Positions 1 to 10,462 of a stretch of 64,000 nucleotides of DNA are shown piece by piece. The notes under the pieces were generated by a model, which saw only the letters and a program-made list of their open reading frames with translations, made no database searches and was not told the origin of the DNA. How positions within the stretch are numbered: position 1 is the first letter of the stretch; each line of letters begins with the position of its first letter. Made by a program: the position numbers and the translations under genes. Location: positions 5,243,693 to 5,307,692 of the forward strand of contig NW_024748870.1 in NCBI RefSeq assembly GCF_018991925.1, written 5' to 3'. Source of the stretch: Homarus americanus. Its lineage: Eukaryota; Arthropoda; Malacostraca; Decapoda; Nephropidae.

Positions 1-224
1 ATGGCACTGTGAGTGTACCGTGACGAAGATCTTTTAAATCCTGCTGAAAAGGGGAAGAATTTAGCGGACGAACTTTATGGATTTTGGGCCTTGACTGTTG
101 CTGGGTGTCAGGGTACTAGACTATTATACCACAGAGCTCCAGGATTACAATGAAACTCTGTCATATATAAATGCGTTCTTTCAACCCACAGCAAAGAGGA
201 CAAAAAATGATGGATGGAGTTTTG

Positions 225-300
225 AGACTGTGGGCCCCTGGGTGGTGGTGAGTGGGGGTGGTGGGTGGTAGTGGGTAGTGGGTGGGGTAACTTGGGCAGG
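225..300 (+). other. G-rich tract with quadruplex potential
   Basis: More than six runs of three or more G separated by short loops (gtggg, tgggtggtgg, gtgggggtgg, gtgggtagtggg, ggtgggg). This spacing fits a G-quadruplex on the plus strand. No gene is recognised around it. Confidence 0.6.
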
Positions 301-445
301 AGGAGGCTTCTCTGACCTTAGGACCTCATAATTTATTGGTGGTGCAGCGAGCGGGCGGTGGCGTGTCGCTCGTCACTTGTGCTGGTGGACACAACGCTGT
401 TATTGTGTCCTGTCAAACTGTTACACGTGTGTCTCCTTCTCCCAC

Positions 446-448
<3 letters not shown>

Positions 449-535
<87 letters not shown>
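449..535. repeat. (GT)n microsatellite
   Basis: About 43 uninterrupted GT units. A second, shorter (GT)11 lies at 589-611. Open frames across it read only Cys-Val and are artefacts. Confidence 0.98.
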
Positions 536-541
<6 letters not shown>

Positions 542-588
542 TGCTCAGTCTTGTGTACCACCTCGACTTGTTTCTCGTGGAGGACCCT

Positions 589-611
589 GTGTGTGTGTGT
601 GTGTGTGTGTT
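589..611. repeat. (GT)n short microsatellite
   Basis: About 11 GT units, 50 bp after the longer array, possibly split off from it by insertions or point changes. Confidence 0.9.
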
Positions 612-1061
612 TTTGTTTCGACGCCTACGTCCTCTTGCCTCTGTAACTCCCGGTTTTTTACTAACTTCCTACACTACCGTATTTTTTTATTGGTGGATCC
701 TTGTACACTATACACCCCAAGTCTCCCTGTATAACTCTTTTATTCTATTTTTGATAACTGGCTTTTTTTTGACTCCGTCTATTCCATCTATGATGACAGA
801 ATCATCAAACTCTTTGCCACACACCAATGTTTGCCTATCTTAGTGTCTCTCTAATTTCTGCCTTCGAGTATTTTGAAGACCTAATTACATATTCTTCTCT
901 TCGTTCCTGCTTGACTTTTGATAGTTTGATGTTCTCTTGTTTTCATCAACACTTTCTAATTTCAGCTACAATACTTAAGTGACCTCAACCTGCTTGACAA
1001 TATGAACTTTGTGAAGACAATTAGGTATCATGTGTTATGTCCTAAAAAGCTGTTTCATCTA
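612..1061. other. Unassigned sequence
   Basis: T-rich sequence between the GT arrays and the 18-bp minisatellite. I see no exon with convincing splice sites here. If gene B continues toward position 1, its next exons would fall here or outside the window. Confidence 0.4.
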
Positions 1062-1212
1062 TCACCTGTGTCATTTATCTCACCTGTGTCATCTCCCTCA
1101 CCTGTATCATCTCCCTTACCTGTGTCATCTCCCTTACATGTGTCTTCTCCCTCACCTGTGTCGTCTCCCTCACCTGTGTCATCTCCCTTACCTGCGTTGC
1201 CTCCCTCACCTT
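1062..1212. repeat. 18-bp minisatellite with splice-donor-like motif
   Basis: Eight full units plus a partial one in exact 18-bp register, consensus tcacctgtgtcatctccc. Read on the minus strand, most units contain CACAG|GTGAGG or CAG|GTAAGG, close to the consensus 5' splice site. It lies just downstream (minus direction) of the candidate exon at 1297-1453. The plus-strand reading gives a Pro-Val-Ser-Ser repeat that I take to be non-coding. Confidence 0.95.
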
Positions 1213-1296
1213 TTAAGGGCTAATAGTATGTCTACTGTCCACACGTAAATACAATATCTGGTGGGCTCTGGTTCAGGGTATCACTAGTAAACTCAC

Positions 1297-1453
1297 TTTG
1301 GGGCCAATGATGAATCTCTTTGACGGCGCATTACATAATTCACATCGGCCATTTTGAGTACCTTGGTCCGCTGGCTGTTTGTATTGACCTGTGTACTCAC
1401 CTCCTCTCTGGCCAGCATCAGTACTGCTCATTAGACCACATACAGTACAGTAA
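1297..1453 (-). CDS. Gene B candidate exon 4: cysteine-pair segment
   Basis: A 157-nt minus-strand segment open for 52 codons plus one leading base. It has two Cys-x2-Cys pairs, CTVCG near residue 2 and CELCN near residue 37, separated by a Gly/Gln-rich stretch, so a zinc-binding fold is possible but the family is not recognised. The downstream edge is a good donor (CCCAAA|GTGAGT). The upstream acceptor (ttttaag|T) is weak. An in-frame internal donor, GGAG|GTGAGTAC, at about 1399 could give a shorter form. Incoming phase 2 matches the end of the exon at 2117-2521, making an Asn codon at the junction. GC at third codon positions is only slightly above background. This is the weakest of the three internal gene B exons. 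Confidence 0.35.
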
Positions 1454-2116
1454 CTTAAAATTCAGTAGGTTTGATATTTTTTTTTGGATACACATGGCTG
1501 GTCATTTTGTCATACCAGGATCATTGACTAAGTTGATTCTTTTCTTATAAGAAGTTGCCAGAAAAAACTGAGGAAGTTGTCCTTAAATGGTATTACCTTT
1601 GCAGCTTCCTTTACCAATAACTCAGACTGCCTACCATAGCTACACCATTAGCTCCATCCCGGGCAGTAAAAAAGAATAAAAAGTAAATACATATAAATAA
1701 TGAAATTGACGACTAGTCCGAGGAATCGCTGTATGCATACTAACTTGGTACTCCATCTGAATGTTACATCTATACAGTAGTCAAGATACATACACTCAGA
1801 CAAAGACAAGCTGACCTAACAGGCCGGACTTACCTAAGGGAAGGCACCTGTCACTGTTGCCCCGTTCATCATGCCCCTTCACCTGAGTACAGATCTTGCT
1901 TGGAAAAACTGCCAGTACACCTGTACTCTACTGGGGACTAGGAACTGGGAATAATTAGGGGAATAGGATTTCGAGAATCAATCATTCCTGTAAAGTGGGA
2001 ATAAGTAATATCAGAAAAAGAGGAGAACAGAAAGGGGAGACTCTCCTAGATGCTTCCCGTCCCATCTTACACAATACAGCTGGCTGCCTAATTATCCCAT
2101 AAATAAACAAACTTAC
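1454..2116. other. Presumed intron of gene B
   Basis: Mostly unremarkable AT-rich sequence between two candidate exons. A strong minus-strand donor (CCCTTAG|GTAAGTCC) sits at 1834, and the sequence upstream of it is open in one frame, but that frame leaves in phase 1 and does not join the next exon. I left it out of the model; it may be a decoy or an alternative exon. Confidence 0.35.
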
Positions 2117-2521
2117 TTTAAATCTCCTCGCACCAATGTCCTCCGGTACTCATAGGGTGTGTCATAGTGCTCAGGTGGGATGGCGACATATTTAAGTGGT
2201 TTGATCTTATCTTCATTGAGTAAGTAATTATATCCAAGGGATGTTTCATTACATTCAAGGGACGTGTCATCATATCCAAGATATGTGTCTTCATATTTAA
2301 GGGATGTGTCATCATATTGAAGAGCTGTGTCATCATATTCAAGGGATGTGTCATCATATTTAAGGGATGTGTCAAAATATCCATGAGATGTGTTATTATA
2401 TTCAAGGGATTTGTCATCATATTTAAGGGATGTTATATCATATTCAAGGGATGTGTCATCATATTTAAGGGATGTGTCAAAATATCCATGAGATGTGTTA
2501 TTATATCGAAAAATTAAACTT
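2117..2521 (-). CDS. Gene B candidate exon 3 with coding 7-residue tandem repeat
   Basis: A 405-nt minus-strand segment open throughout in the frame set by the exon at 3824-3899. The acceptor is pyrimidine-rich (cctctattcctcgaccag|A) and the donor is TTAAA|GTAAGTTT. Residues of roughly the first two thirds come from 13 copies of a 21-bp unit, giving a 7-residue repeat of the type Y-D-D-T-S-L-K/E, rich in Tyr, Asp, Thr and Ser. The remainder is not repetitive and looks protein-like, including PLKYVAIPPEHYDTPYEY, with G or C at many third codon positions. Because the unit is a multiple of three, other frames across the repeat are also open, so the coding case rests on the non-repeat tail, the splice sites and phase agreement on both sides. 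No known family recognised; low-complexity acidic/tyrosine repeats suggest an extended or secreted region, but that is a guess. Confidence 0.5.
2235..2507. repeat. 21-bp minisatellite, 13 units
   Basis: Thirteen consecutive 21-bp units without a single indel, consensus caagggatgtgtcatcatatt on the plus strand. A 62-bp segment at 2340-2401 recurs unchanged at 2445-2506, exactly 105 bp (five units) away, showing a higher-order duplication. It lies wholly inside the candidate exon at 2117-2521. Absence of any frame-changing indel fits selection for reading frame, but may simply reflect youth. Confidence 0.97.
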
Positions 2522-2987
2522 CTGGTCGAGGAATAGAGGCCCCATAAAGATGTTCATGTTACTGTATGTGAGGAATTATTTCCCCCTGAGAACGTTACGG
2601 GAACCTCTCACTACCTTAACTCAGTACGAGGAGTTGTAAAGACCAAAGGAGTGTGATGAGGCGTTGGAAGATGTACTATACGTGTAAGTTCTCACCAAGG
2701 GGCTCTGTTTCATACACAGTTACTTGTTTAGTATGTGGAAATCCTTCTCCAATATATAGTTTATAATACGTGTTTACTTGTGTATATTCGGATATATTTA
2801 TAGTATCATTAAATTCATCTGTTACAGGTTGAAGCTGAAAGTACTGTCTTTAGATATAACTCTCATTAAATTATGTAATAATTCAGATTATTGATTTACA
2901 TAAAGATAAATTTGTGGTTTATGATTTATATGTCAATTCATATTTATTATCCATTATTATCTTCTAACGTCTTTCTTTCTTTGCCTA

Positions 2988-3028
<41 letters not shown>

Positions 3029-3823
3029 CCTTTCCATTCAATTTCGCTCCTCTCGTCTCTCCCTCTCCTTATTCATCCAAGTCTCCCCTCCCCTATGTTT
3101 ATCGTGCATTTATTTTTTCACCTCCCCGAACTTCCCCTCGTCTCCCTCTCTTGCTGTGTTCCTTCAAGGTGGAGAGGTGTTAAGAGAACAATTTACTGAA
3201 TTAACTGATGACCCAATTTGACCTACCGTCCTTATCTCAGCCTGCTAGCGGTCGTTTCTTCAACATTATTTATGCCTGAAATCATCTCCTTACTCGTATT
3301 CTTATGTTTAATGTGTGTATTTGTTTCAACATCGATCCATAGAGAGTAAAAAGAAGACAGGTAAAACCAATCGTGAAGTTATTATTTATCAAACGGGTAT
3401 TTAAAGAGGACTGAGAAGGGTTATATTTCTTTACATGCTCCCTGGCTCCCTAGCTTATGTCAGAACCCATATATGTGTAGAATTTGATGCCTTAATACTA
3501 AGAATTGGTCTGATGCAAAAGGGAATTATTAATTGAATCACAAATTTGTCCCTCCCTGTAACATACTAATGTGTTTTGTGTGTTAATTTGTCATTTATCA
3601 ATGAGTAAATGTAAACTTGAAATATTGATTTAAAATTAATTCATTATATATTGCGTGGAATTCTCCAAGACTGTGCCATTCTTTTACTAAATAAAATGCA
3701 TAATAAAAAAAGTAATATATTTCACTACCCTTAACTTGACTAGTACTTTAGATAATATTGTATCTAACTCCTCTCAAACATGATAACTATTTAGATACAT
3801 GATGCATGCAGTTATATACTCAC
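2522..3823. other. Presumed intron of gene B
   Basis: AT-rich sequence with a (TC)n tract at 2991-3023. No exon recognised. Confidence 0.4.
2991..3024. repeat. (TC)n microsatellite
   Basis: About 16 TC units followed by imperfect CT-rich sequence to about 3080. Confidence 0.95.
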
Positions 3824-3899
3824 CTGTACAGCCAGTCTGCAACATCCTGTGATTGGTAACACACCTTCCTCCTGCAGAAGCGTCCCGAACGCAACTTAC
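3824..3899 (-). CDS. Gene B candidate exon 2
   Basis: A 76-nt minus-strand segment with very good splice signals: a long (CT)n polypyrimidine tract ending ttgtag| on the upstream side and ACAG|GTGAGTAT on the downstream side. In the chosen frame it reads Lys-Leu-Arg-Ser-Gly followed by RFCRRKVCYQ and SQDVADWLY, with about two thirds G or C at third positions in an AT-rich region. Incoming phase 1 fits the ATG exon near 29.2 kb (GCA G|GT). Outgoing phase 2 completes an Arg codon (AG|A) with the exon at 2117-2521. The one other open frame would hit a stop soon after the next junction. The DVADWLY end faintly recalls DEP-domain sequences, but too little is present to claim that. A nearer acceptor (cttctgcag|G, about 3870) is possible. 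Confidence 0.5.
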
Positions 3900-3904
3900 C
3901 TACA

Positions 3905-3927
3905 AGAGAGAGAGAGAGAGAGAGAGG
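3905..3927. repeat. (AG)n microsatellite serving as polypyrimidine tract
   Basis: About 11 AG units on plus, hence (CT)n on minus, immediately upstream of the putative 3' splice site of the exon at 3824-3899. Confidence 0.9.
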
Positions 3928-4292
3928 AAGAGATATCAACTTAAGTTCTCACTTGTTCGCAACGAGAATGAGAACAATATTATGAAACTCAAGACACATT
4001 AAATATAATATGTCTCACCATCTGGGAGATATATAACATGGTTTCTTAGCCCAAGGAAATTAATCTCACTCCCAAATGCAACACAAACCAGAGTCATGTA
4101 AGAATTAAGACGACACCTTGTTCCTCACAGTGAGCAAATTGGAACAAGGATCATAAGCAACTACTGTGAGGTGTGCATGAAACAGGTGCACTAACTTACG
4201 AGAGTGTGTTTATGTTCAAGAGAAACTGAACTCTGATTAGATAATATGACCTAATTAATTTGTTTGTGTAGTTGTGGAGGATCTTGTGTGAT

Positions 4293-4908
4293 TATGTGTG
4301 GAGGAGGAGAGAGAGAGGATGTGGAAGGGTGTGTGTGGAGGAGAGAGAGAGGATGTGGAAGGGTGTGTGTGGAGGAGGGAGAGAGGTTGTATGAGTGTGT
4401 GTGGAGGAGGGAGAGAGGATGTATGAGAGTGTGTGGAGGAGGGAGAGAGGCTGTATGAGAGTGTGTGGAGGAGGGAGAGAGGCTGTATGAGAGTGTGTGG
4501 AGGAGGGAGAGAGGGAGAGAGTGTGGAGGGTGTGTGTGGAGGAGAGAGAGAGGATGTAGGGTGTGTGTGGAGGAGGGAGAGAGGCTGTATGAGTGTGTGT
4601 GGAGGAGGGAGAGAGGATGTATGGAGTGTGTGGAGGAGGGAGAGAGGCTGTATGGAGAGTGTGTGGGAGGAGGGAGAGATGGCTGTATGAGAGTGTGTGG
4701 AGGAGGGAGAGAGGCTGTATGAGAGTGTGTGGAGGAGGGAGAGAGCCTGTATGAGAGTGTGTGGAGGAGGGAGAGAGGCTGTATTAGTGTGTGGAGGAGG
4801 GAGAGAGGCTGTATGAGTGTGTGGAGGAGGAAGAGAGAGAGTGAGTGTGTGTGGAGGGGAGAGAGGTTGTATGTGTAGACTGTGTGGAGGAGGAAGGAGA
4901 GAGAGGTT
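4293..4908. repeat. 32-bp G- and purine-rich minisatellite
   Basis: About 19 units of gtgtgtggaggagggagaga-type sequence. Many units are exactly 32 bp apart (for example 4399, 4431, 4463), others vary from about 27 to 37. The plus strand is strongly G-rich. The 240-codon minus-strand frame (Leu-Pro-Pro-Pro-His-Thr) is a repeat artefact because 32 is not a multiple of three and it depends on indels between units. Confidence 0.95.
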
Positions 4909-4979
4909 ATTTATGTAACTGAGTGAGTGTCTTAGTGCCTGAACCAACAGTGTGTATATCAACGTAAAATAGAACACCT

Positions 4980-5600
4980 ACACACAATCATATACTCGTA
5001 GTAATATCAAAATACTAAGTGGCCAAGTGCTAAAGGCAAGTTTTAATCCTTAATTGTTTTATTATTTAAATAAATTTGTTTACTATTTTACAAAATTTTA
5101 CATCTCGACTGCCTGTAAATGCAAAGAACAATAAATTAATTAATTTTGAAAAGTTACATGATATGAGAGGAAGCACCAAGGTATACCAATTATGGTTTGT
5201 TACCTGTACTTTCTAACATATCTTAAGTGATTACAGTGATTAGTAACTATATTAGTTTTAAACGTTTATTTTACATATTATTCTACATATATTAAAAATG
5301 TAGCCAGGAGTGCTTAGTGAGTTACTTCATTAAATTAAGTAAGATGAATCCTTTAGGATATTAACTAACTCTGTTAAACTTTGTGAGTTAATATAAAACC
5401 TAGGCCGGTAAGACGAGAGTGACACACCGTATACATGGGTCTTAGTGTCTTCAAAATGGTACATAATCAAACAAATACAATGATAATGGATACTTATCTT
5501 ACTTCCCTGAGCTCATCTTTGACCAGAGATAGATTCATTGACGTTGTAATGTTGGTCCGGGAATATTTTACACTAAAAACATGATTACTTTTATCATTTT
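4980..5600. other. Unassigned AT-rich sequence
   Basis: No repeat or solid exon. On the minus strand 5503-5572 is open and bounded by tgtttttag| and GGAA|GTAAGATA, but its phases (2 in, 0 out) do not join the next gene B exon, so I do not call it. Confidence 0.35.
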
Positions 5601-5674
5601 ATTATCATCATTATTATTTATTTATTTATTATTATTATTATTAATATTATTATTATTAGTAATAGTAGTAGTAT
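5601..5674. repeat. Imperfect (ATT)n tract
   Basis: Trinucleotide-rich stretch of ATT, with ATTT and AGT variants. Confidence 0.85.
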
Positions 5675-5913
5675 ATAACTATACATTTTACTATTTGTAA
5701 GTTATAAATTTATATTATTTTTAGGAGTACGCTGGTAGCTTGACAAGAACAATCTGCAAACATTTTTGAGTTACACCAAATATAGATAATTAATCTCCAA
5801 TTTTCAGCTCTTAACACCGATATTAAGAAAATAATCGTGGAATTTGAGTGCTTTCAGAGGATAAAAACCACAAGAAGAAGAAATATGTGCAGTGTAGCAT
5901 TGGTGTGACGTTC

Positions 5914-6022
<109 letters not shown>

Positions 6023-6420
6023 TTTCAGTTGGTGTTGTGAGTTTGGTAATCAGCTGCGGTAACAAAGATGTACAAGATTAATTGAGTTAACATTGACATT
6101 ATTCTTTATATTGAAGGATCTTTTGAATTCAGTGATATAGCGGTAATTCTTGTATATATTCTAGTGATACATTATTCATACCTTGTCCGTCTGACGTTTA
6201 CTCAACAACTGTTGATTAAAAGGATCAGTAAACTTACTGTTAAGTCTGGTTCCAAAAGAAAGTATTGATATTAGTTTTTAACAGACATCTGTCATGAGTT
6301 TTAGATGCGATTGTAATTCATTTTTAAATTCAATATTGTTTTATATTTATTAGAAAATTCGAGCTATTGTTTTGGTAGATGTAATCATGTAGATAAAAAA
6401 ACCACAACTGTATAGTATCA

Positions 6421-6512
6421 ATACTAACCTAACTAAGCTAAAGTGACCAATCACACCTTAACTAACCTAACTTAACGTAAACTGACCTACCTTACCTAAC
6501 CTAATTAAATAA
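6421..6512. repeat. Degenerate CCTAA-rich tract
   Basis: Several taaCCTAAct / aCCTAAcCTAAtt motifs mixed with variants such as ccttac and ctgacc. It resembles a decayed interstitial arthropod telomere-type (TTAGG)n tract, but the register is poor and only about five exact pentamers remain. Confidence 0.4.
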
Positions 6513-6929
6513 ATATTATTTAAAATAGAAAAAGAAGTTTTATACATAACGGAGTCAGTTCTATCATAAGAAGCCTAATGTCCAAAATGTTATGCCCATT
6601 TCGCTGGATTCCATTGTGTTTTAAGGCATAACCGGACATATATCGAAATACACGTGACTCATACACACACCTACAACTCTGGGCACCTGGCTTATCTCCG
6701 TTGCTACCACTAAGAAGCTTATGATAACAGTATATTATTTAGAGAGTTTAGAACTATGTGTACCGTGGGAATGTCCGTAGTTCATTCCTACTCCGTCTGG
6801 ATGTCCTGCTCTTTGACCTGCGATAAGTCATGTTGTATTCAGTGTATTATCGGACTCTACAGGGTTAGTGCCATGTAGCCCCGAGAGTGATCCTACATGG
6901 CTACACGGTATACTGGCATTCAGGAAACT

Positions 6930-7335
6930 ATGTTATGTAATCCATGATACTGAGGTCTTGTCCTACCTGTTGCGACTCGTGGCACTAACAGCCTGCTGCA
7001 GCCCATAGCACTCGATCTTGTATCAGCTGTTAGTGCTCATAGTGTTGACAATTTTGTATCACTTATTTAGGACTCGTATATATATTACCTATTATAACTC
7101 ATGATATCGGCATCCTTAATTACCTGTTAGAATTCAGGTCATTAACATCTTACAGTACTTGTTGGTACTACTGGTGGTGAGGTCTTGTAATCATGACATT
7201 CGTATATATATACAACTTGTTTTAACTAGTAACAATTGTATCTACAGTCATACAAGTGTGAGAACTTATAACACTATTACTGTGTTTCTCTCGTGAGAAC
7301 TCTTGGCACTAGTATCTTATATCAAGTGCCATGAC
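6930..7335. repeat. Highly diverged ~33-37-bp tandem repeat
   Basis: Recurring pieces such as ctgttagaattcaggtcatt, ctgttgcgactcgtggcact and gagaactcttggcactagta at roughly regular intervals. Divergence is high, so boundaries and unit length are approximate. Confidence 0.5.
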
Positions 7336-8733
7336 TTCAACAGAAAACATAATGATAAATTCAACCATAGAAATGATGACAAGAACCTGCCGAAAAAAAT
7401 ACAAAAATACAAAACAAAAACAAAATTATTAGAGAGCCGAAGACAAGACTGTATGGCAGAATGACATAGTATTTACACTGATACTGATCGGTGAAATAGG
7501 ACATTAACACCAAGCTGTAACTTAAGTGTTGTCTTGTCCCAAGCTGGTGCTAATTTGGGTAATTTTTAACCCGATTTAACCGCGATTAACAGTTCCTGAC
7601 AAGAAATAAACTTACACGCCAAACATAAACTGTATATGCCACTGACTGCGAGAGGAAAGTCGCCAAAAAATTAGAGAAAGTTTGTATAATAACATTGAGG
7701 AAAGCACAAGATCGTCACTAACAATCAAATTCAGTCAAAATCCGAAAGGAATTCAGCCGTAAGGATTAATAACAAACCAAACTTTCCAAGATAGAGAACA
7801 AACTATACCAAACAGATTACAAGTGAAATGGAACGGTGATTCTTCAGTAAATCCATGACAAGGGATGAGGCTTAAAGGATTTTCCCGACAAAACGATTGG
7901 TTATACTACATTAAGTGGTTGTTCATAACCAGAAAAAATACAAGGCTGAAAAACATTGGAAAATTAATGAATAGACCAGATTGCACTAGAGTGATGTGGA
8001 TTTTTAATCAATTACATATGGGGAAAGTTTTAGATGCAGTGAATGAAATAAGTGAGACTCATACACTATCTATAAAGGAGATAGATTTTATAAATGAATA
8101 CAAAAATAGACGGTTTTCCTACACCATAGAGGTGAAACAATTATTTCAAATATTCCATTCACCCATACAGTAATAGACTGGATTAGAACTTCACATCGCA
8201 AGGCATATTCTATATTAAAACACTGTGTCCAGGCAAACTGGACACAGAAAAATAAGATTGAACCTCACCCTACAGTTTCTATTGATCAAATACTTTCAAG
8301 CAAACCGTGTACTGAGAAACAGTGTTCAAGAACACTACATCTGTGGACACGGGTAAATACACCTTGCATTGAAAACCTCGTGTAAATAATTCTTCTGTTG
8401 ATAAGCACAGTCCAGGCATTAAGAAAAAAACTCAAAATTCAAAGAAAAACTAACGACAGATAATTCTTTTAAAGACAAGATCTTAGTAGAAAAAAACAAA
8501 AAAATCATACCAAAGGGAGGATCAGAGAGTGAGGCTCATACTCTGCTCGCATAAGACAACTACCTGTAACTAACTGAACACAATCCAAGGATGAGTGTGT
8601 AAGAGGTGAGAGGTTAAGACCACTACTTTTCATGTAGGTCCAGACACAGTCCATCAAGGAGGGACGAAGTTAAGACAGTCTACATCAAAGACTGGAGGTT
8701 TAAACAATCCATGCTACACAGTTTGTTCAAGAA

Positions 8734-8734
<1 letters not shown>
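7336..8734. other. Unassigned sequence with one 102-codon open frame
   Basis: A plus-strand frame at 7865-8173 is not repeat-derived and reads as a mixed-composition peptide ending in EVKQLFQIFHSPIQ. It lacks visible splice sites, recognisable domains or third-position bias, and about this many frames of such length are expected by chance here. Confidence 0.25.

Positions 8735-8770
<36 letters not shown>
8735..8770. repeat. (AC)n microsatellite
   Basis: About 18 AC units. Confidence 0.95.
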
Positions 8771-8772
<2 letters not shown>

Positions 8773-10462
8773 AAACACATACACACATTACCTGAGATAA
8801 CAACATAGAAGGTCTTAACATCCTGTAAAGTTATATATCACATCCTCGAGGGTTCATAGATATTTGGTTCATTTGTCAAGCTGTGATATATTTCTTCACT
8901 TTATAGCAAGAGATAAACAATGTCAGATATCCAAGTTCAGATGAAACCTTTGAGACGGTAAAACTTCTTGATAAGTCCTCATTATACCTGTGTACTATTT
9001 TATCAGTGACGCTGGTGATTTACAGTTGCAGTGAGTCTTATAGTTATGTGATAATTAGTTGTTTGAGTAATTATCTCGTTAATTATCGATATTCTAAGTA
9101 TAATTTACCCGGCGCTACTCATTATCGATGAAGAGTTAACGTACACGGCCGCCATTTTAACATAACATTAACCCACCGTCGGCCATTTTAGCATAATGCC
9201 GGTCGGCTAATTAGGGAAAATATATCATATGAATTTTAAATATCACTTAGGTGTATTAAAGGAATATTCTTCTTGTTTGATAACTATTCACTGTTATTAT
9301 CACATTCTATGTTAATTTTCTTGGTAAGATAATGCATTCCTCATTACGTCACATTTGCTATAGGTCGACCGGATATAGATTATTACTCTCTCTATTCTAT
9401 GACAATGTAGCGTCTTTTATAATATGTCTATTGTATTATCTCCTCTGTCTTGGTAAACCCCTGCAGACTGGAGCGTGTGAGTGGGCGGCACGCTGACAGT
9501 GGCTCGTGTCATATTACTTACTGAACAAAAATAGAAGAATCATTGTTCCTCGCTATGGTAGATAATTGATGTATAACATTTTATCATCCTTGTCCATTGT
9601 TCATACATTACCAATTACAGCGTTACCAAGCTGTTTCCTGCTGGTGATGGTGGTGGTAACTTGATATCAATACTTCACTGTAAACACTTACTCGTAACTT
9701 CGTTTCAAATCTTTATTCTCATCTAAGTGTAATGTCTCAACCTTTTGTTTACCTTTTGGTGTGTACGTTAATTAACCATTGATCCTCCTGTATAAGGTTC
9801 AACAGCGTAATTACTGTTTCTCGTCCCTTGATACACTCTTTGGGGAGTTCACTTTACTTTTATACTTAGGTTATCATCTCAGTATGTAACAGAAAATCAA
9901 ACTTCTCAAATCGATTTTGTTTCACATGTTCTGAAGGACTACAGAGAAACTGAAGAAGTGGACAGGTTGACAAAACACCAGTAGGCAAGTGAAGGCAATA
10001 AACACAACTTGGTGGGGCAACCCGTAGACTGCTGAGTACATATACGCTAAAATTCCAGTAATGTGAAAGGCAGAGACTTAAGACTTATTTTAAAAACTTT
10101 CTAAGAGATAATGTAGAAGTTTGGTGAGCGGTGATAGTGAAGCTTGGTGAATACAGTGCCGAAATATGTTGAGATACAATGCAGAAGTTTAGTGTAAAAA
10201 TAATGTAGGAATATACTATAGAATATGAGGACAATTTGATCACCTGAGGGATAGAAAAACACAGGAATTGAGTGATGCAGAATGTTCATTAATGTAACAT
10301 AAGGAACTTGAGGAAAACTTAAACAATTAAAAAATAAACATTATCCACATGTAACAATGCATCAAATGGCCAGCTAAGGCGACTGATCATTAAACACTAT
10401 ATATGCTTCGTGTATCGGTTAGTTTCTCTTTCATGGAGTTTAATGGCTCTTGTTGATATGTC
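8771..10462. other. Unassigned sequence
   Basis: No gene recognised. It contains two copies of a GCCATTTTA motif within 40 bp (9146-9159 and 9178-9190). The first is preceded by GCC, matching the YY1/Pho-type consensus GCCGCCATTTT. Confidence 0.4.
9146..9190 (+). promoter_or_regulatory. Paired YY1/Pho-like motifs
   Basis: CGGCCGCCATTTTA at 9146-9159 and GTCGGCCATTTTA at 9178-9190. The first contains the full YY1/Pleiohomeotic-type core GCCGCCATTTT. Binding is inferred from motif only. Confidence 0.35.

Noticed and set aside
1834..1906. Minus-strand segment with strong donor CCCTTAG|GTAAGTCC
   Set aside because: Only one frame is usefully open, and it leaves in phase 1, which does not join the next gene B exon; kept as decoy or alternative exon.
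4255..4977. 240-codon minus-strand Leu-Pro-Pro-Pro-His-Thr frame
   Set aside because: Built from a 32-bp minisatellite; the frame changes from unit to unit.
5503..5572. Minus-strand exon-like segment between tgtttttag and GTAAGA
   Set aside because: Phases (2 in, 0 out) do not fit gene B and no partner was found.
7865..8173. 102-codon plus-strand frame
   Set aside because: Protein-like but AT-rich and without promoter, splice or domain evidence; a few such frames are expected by chance.
9690..9760. Charged minus-strand frame ending at GA|GTAAGTG
   Set aside because: No acceptor with a pyrimidine tract; stop codon close upstream.
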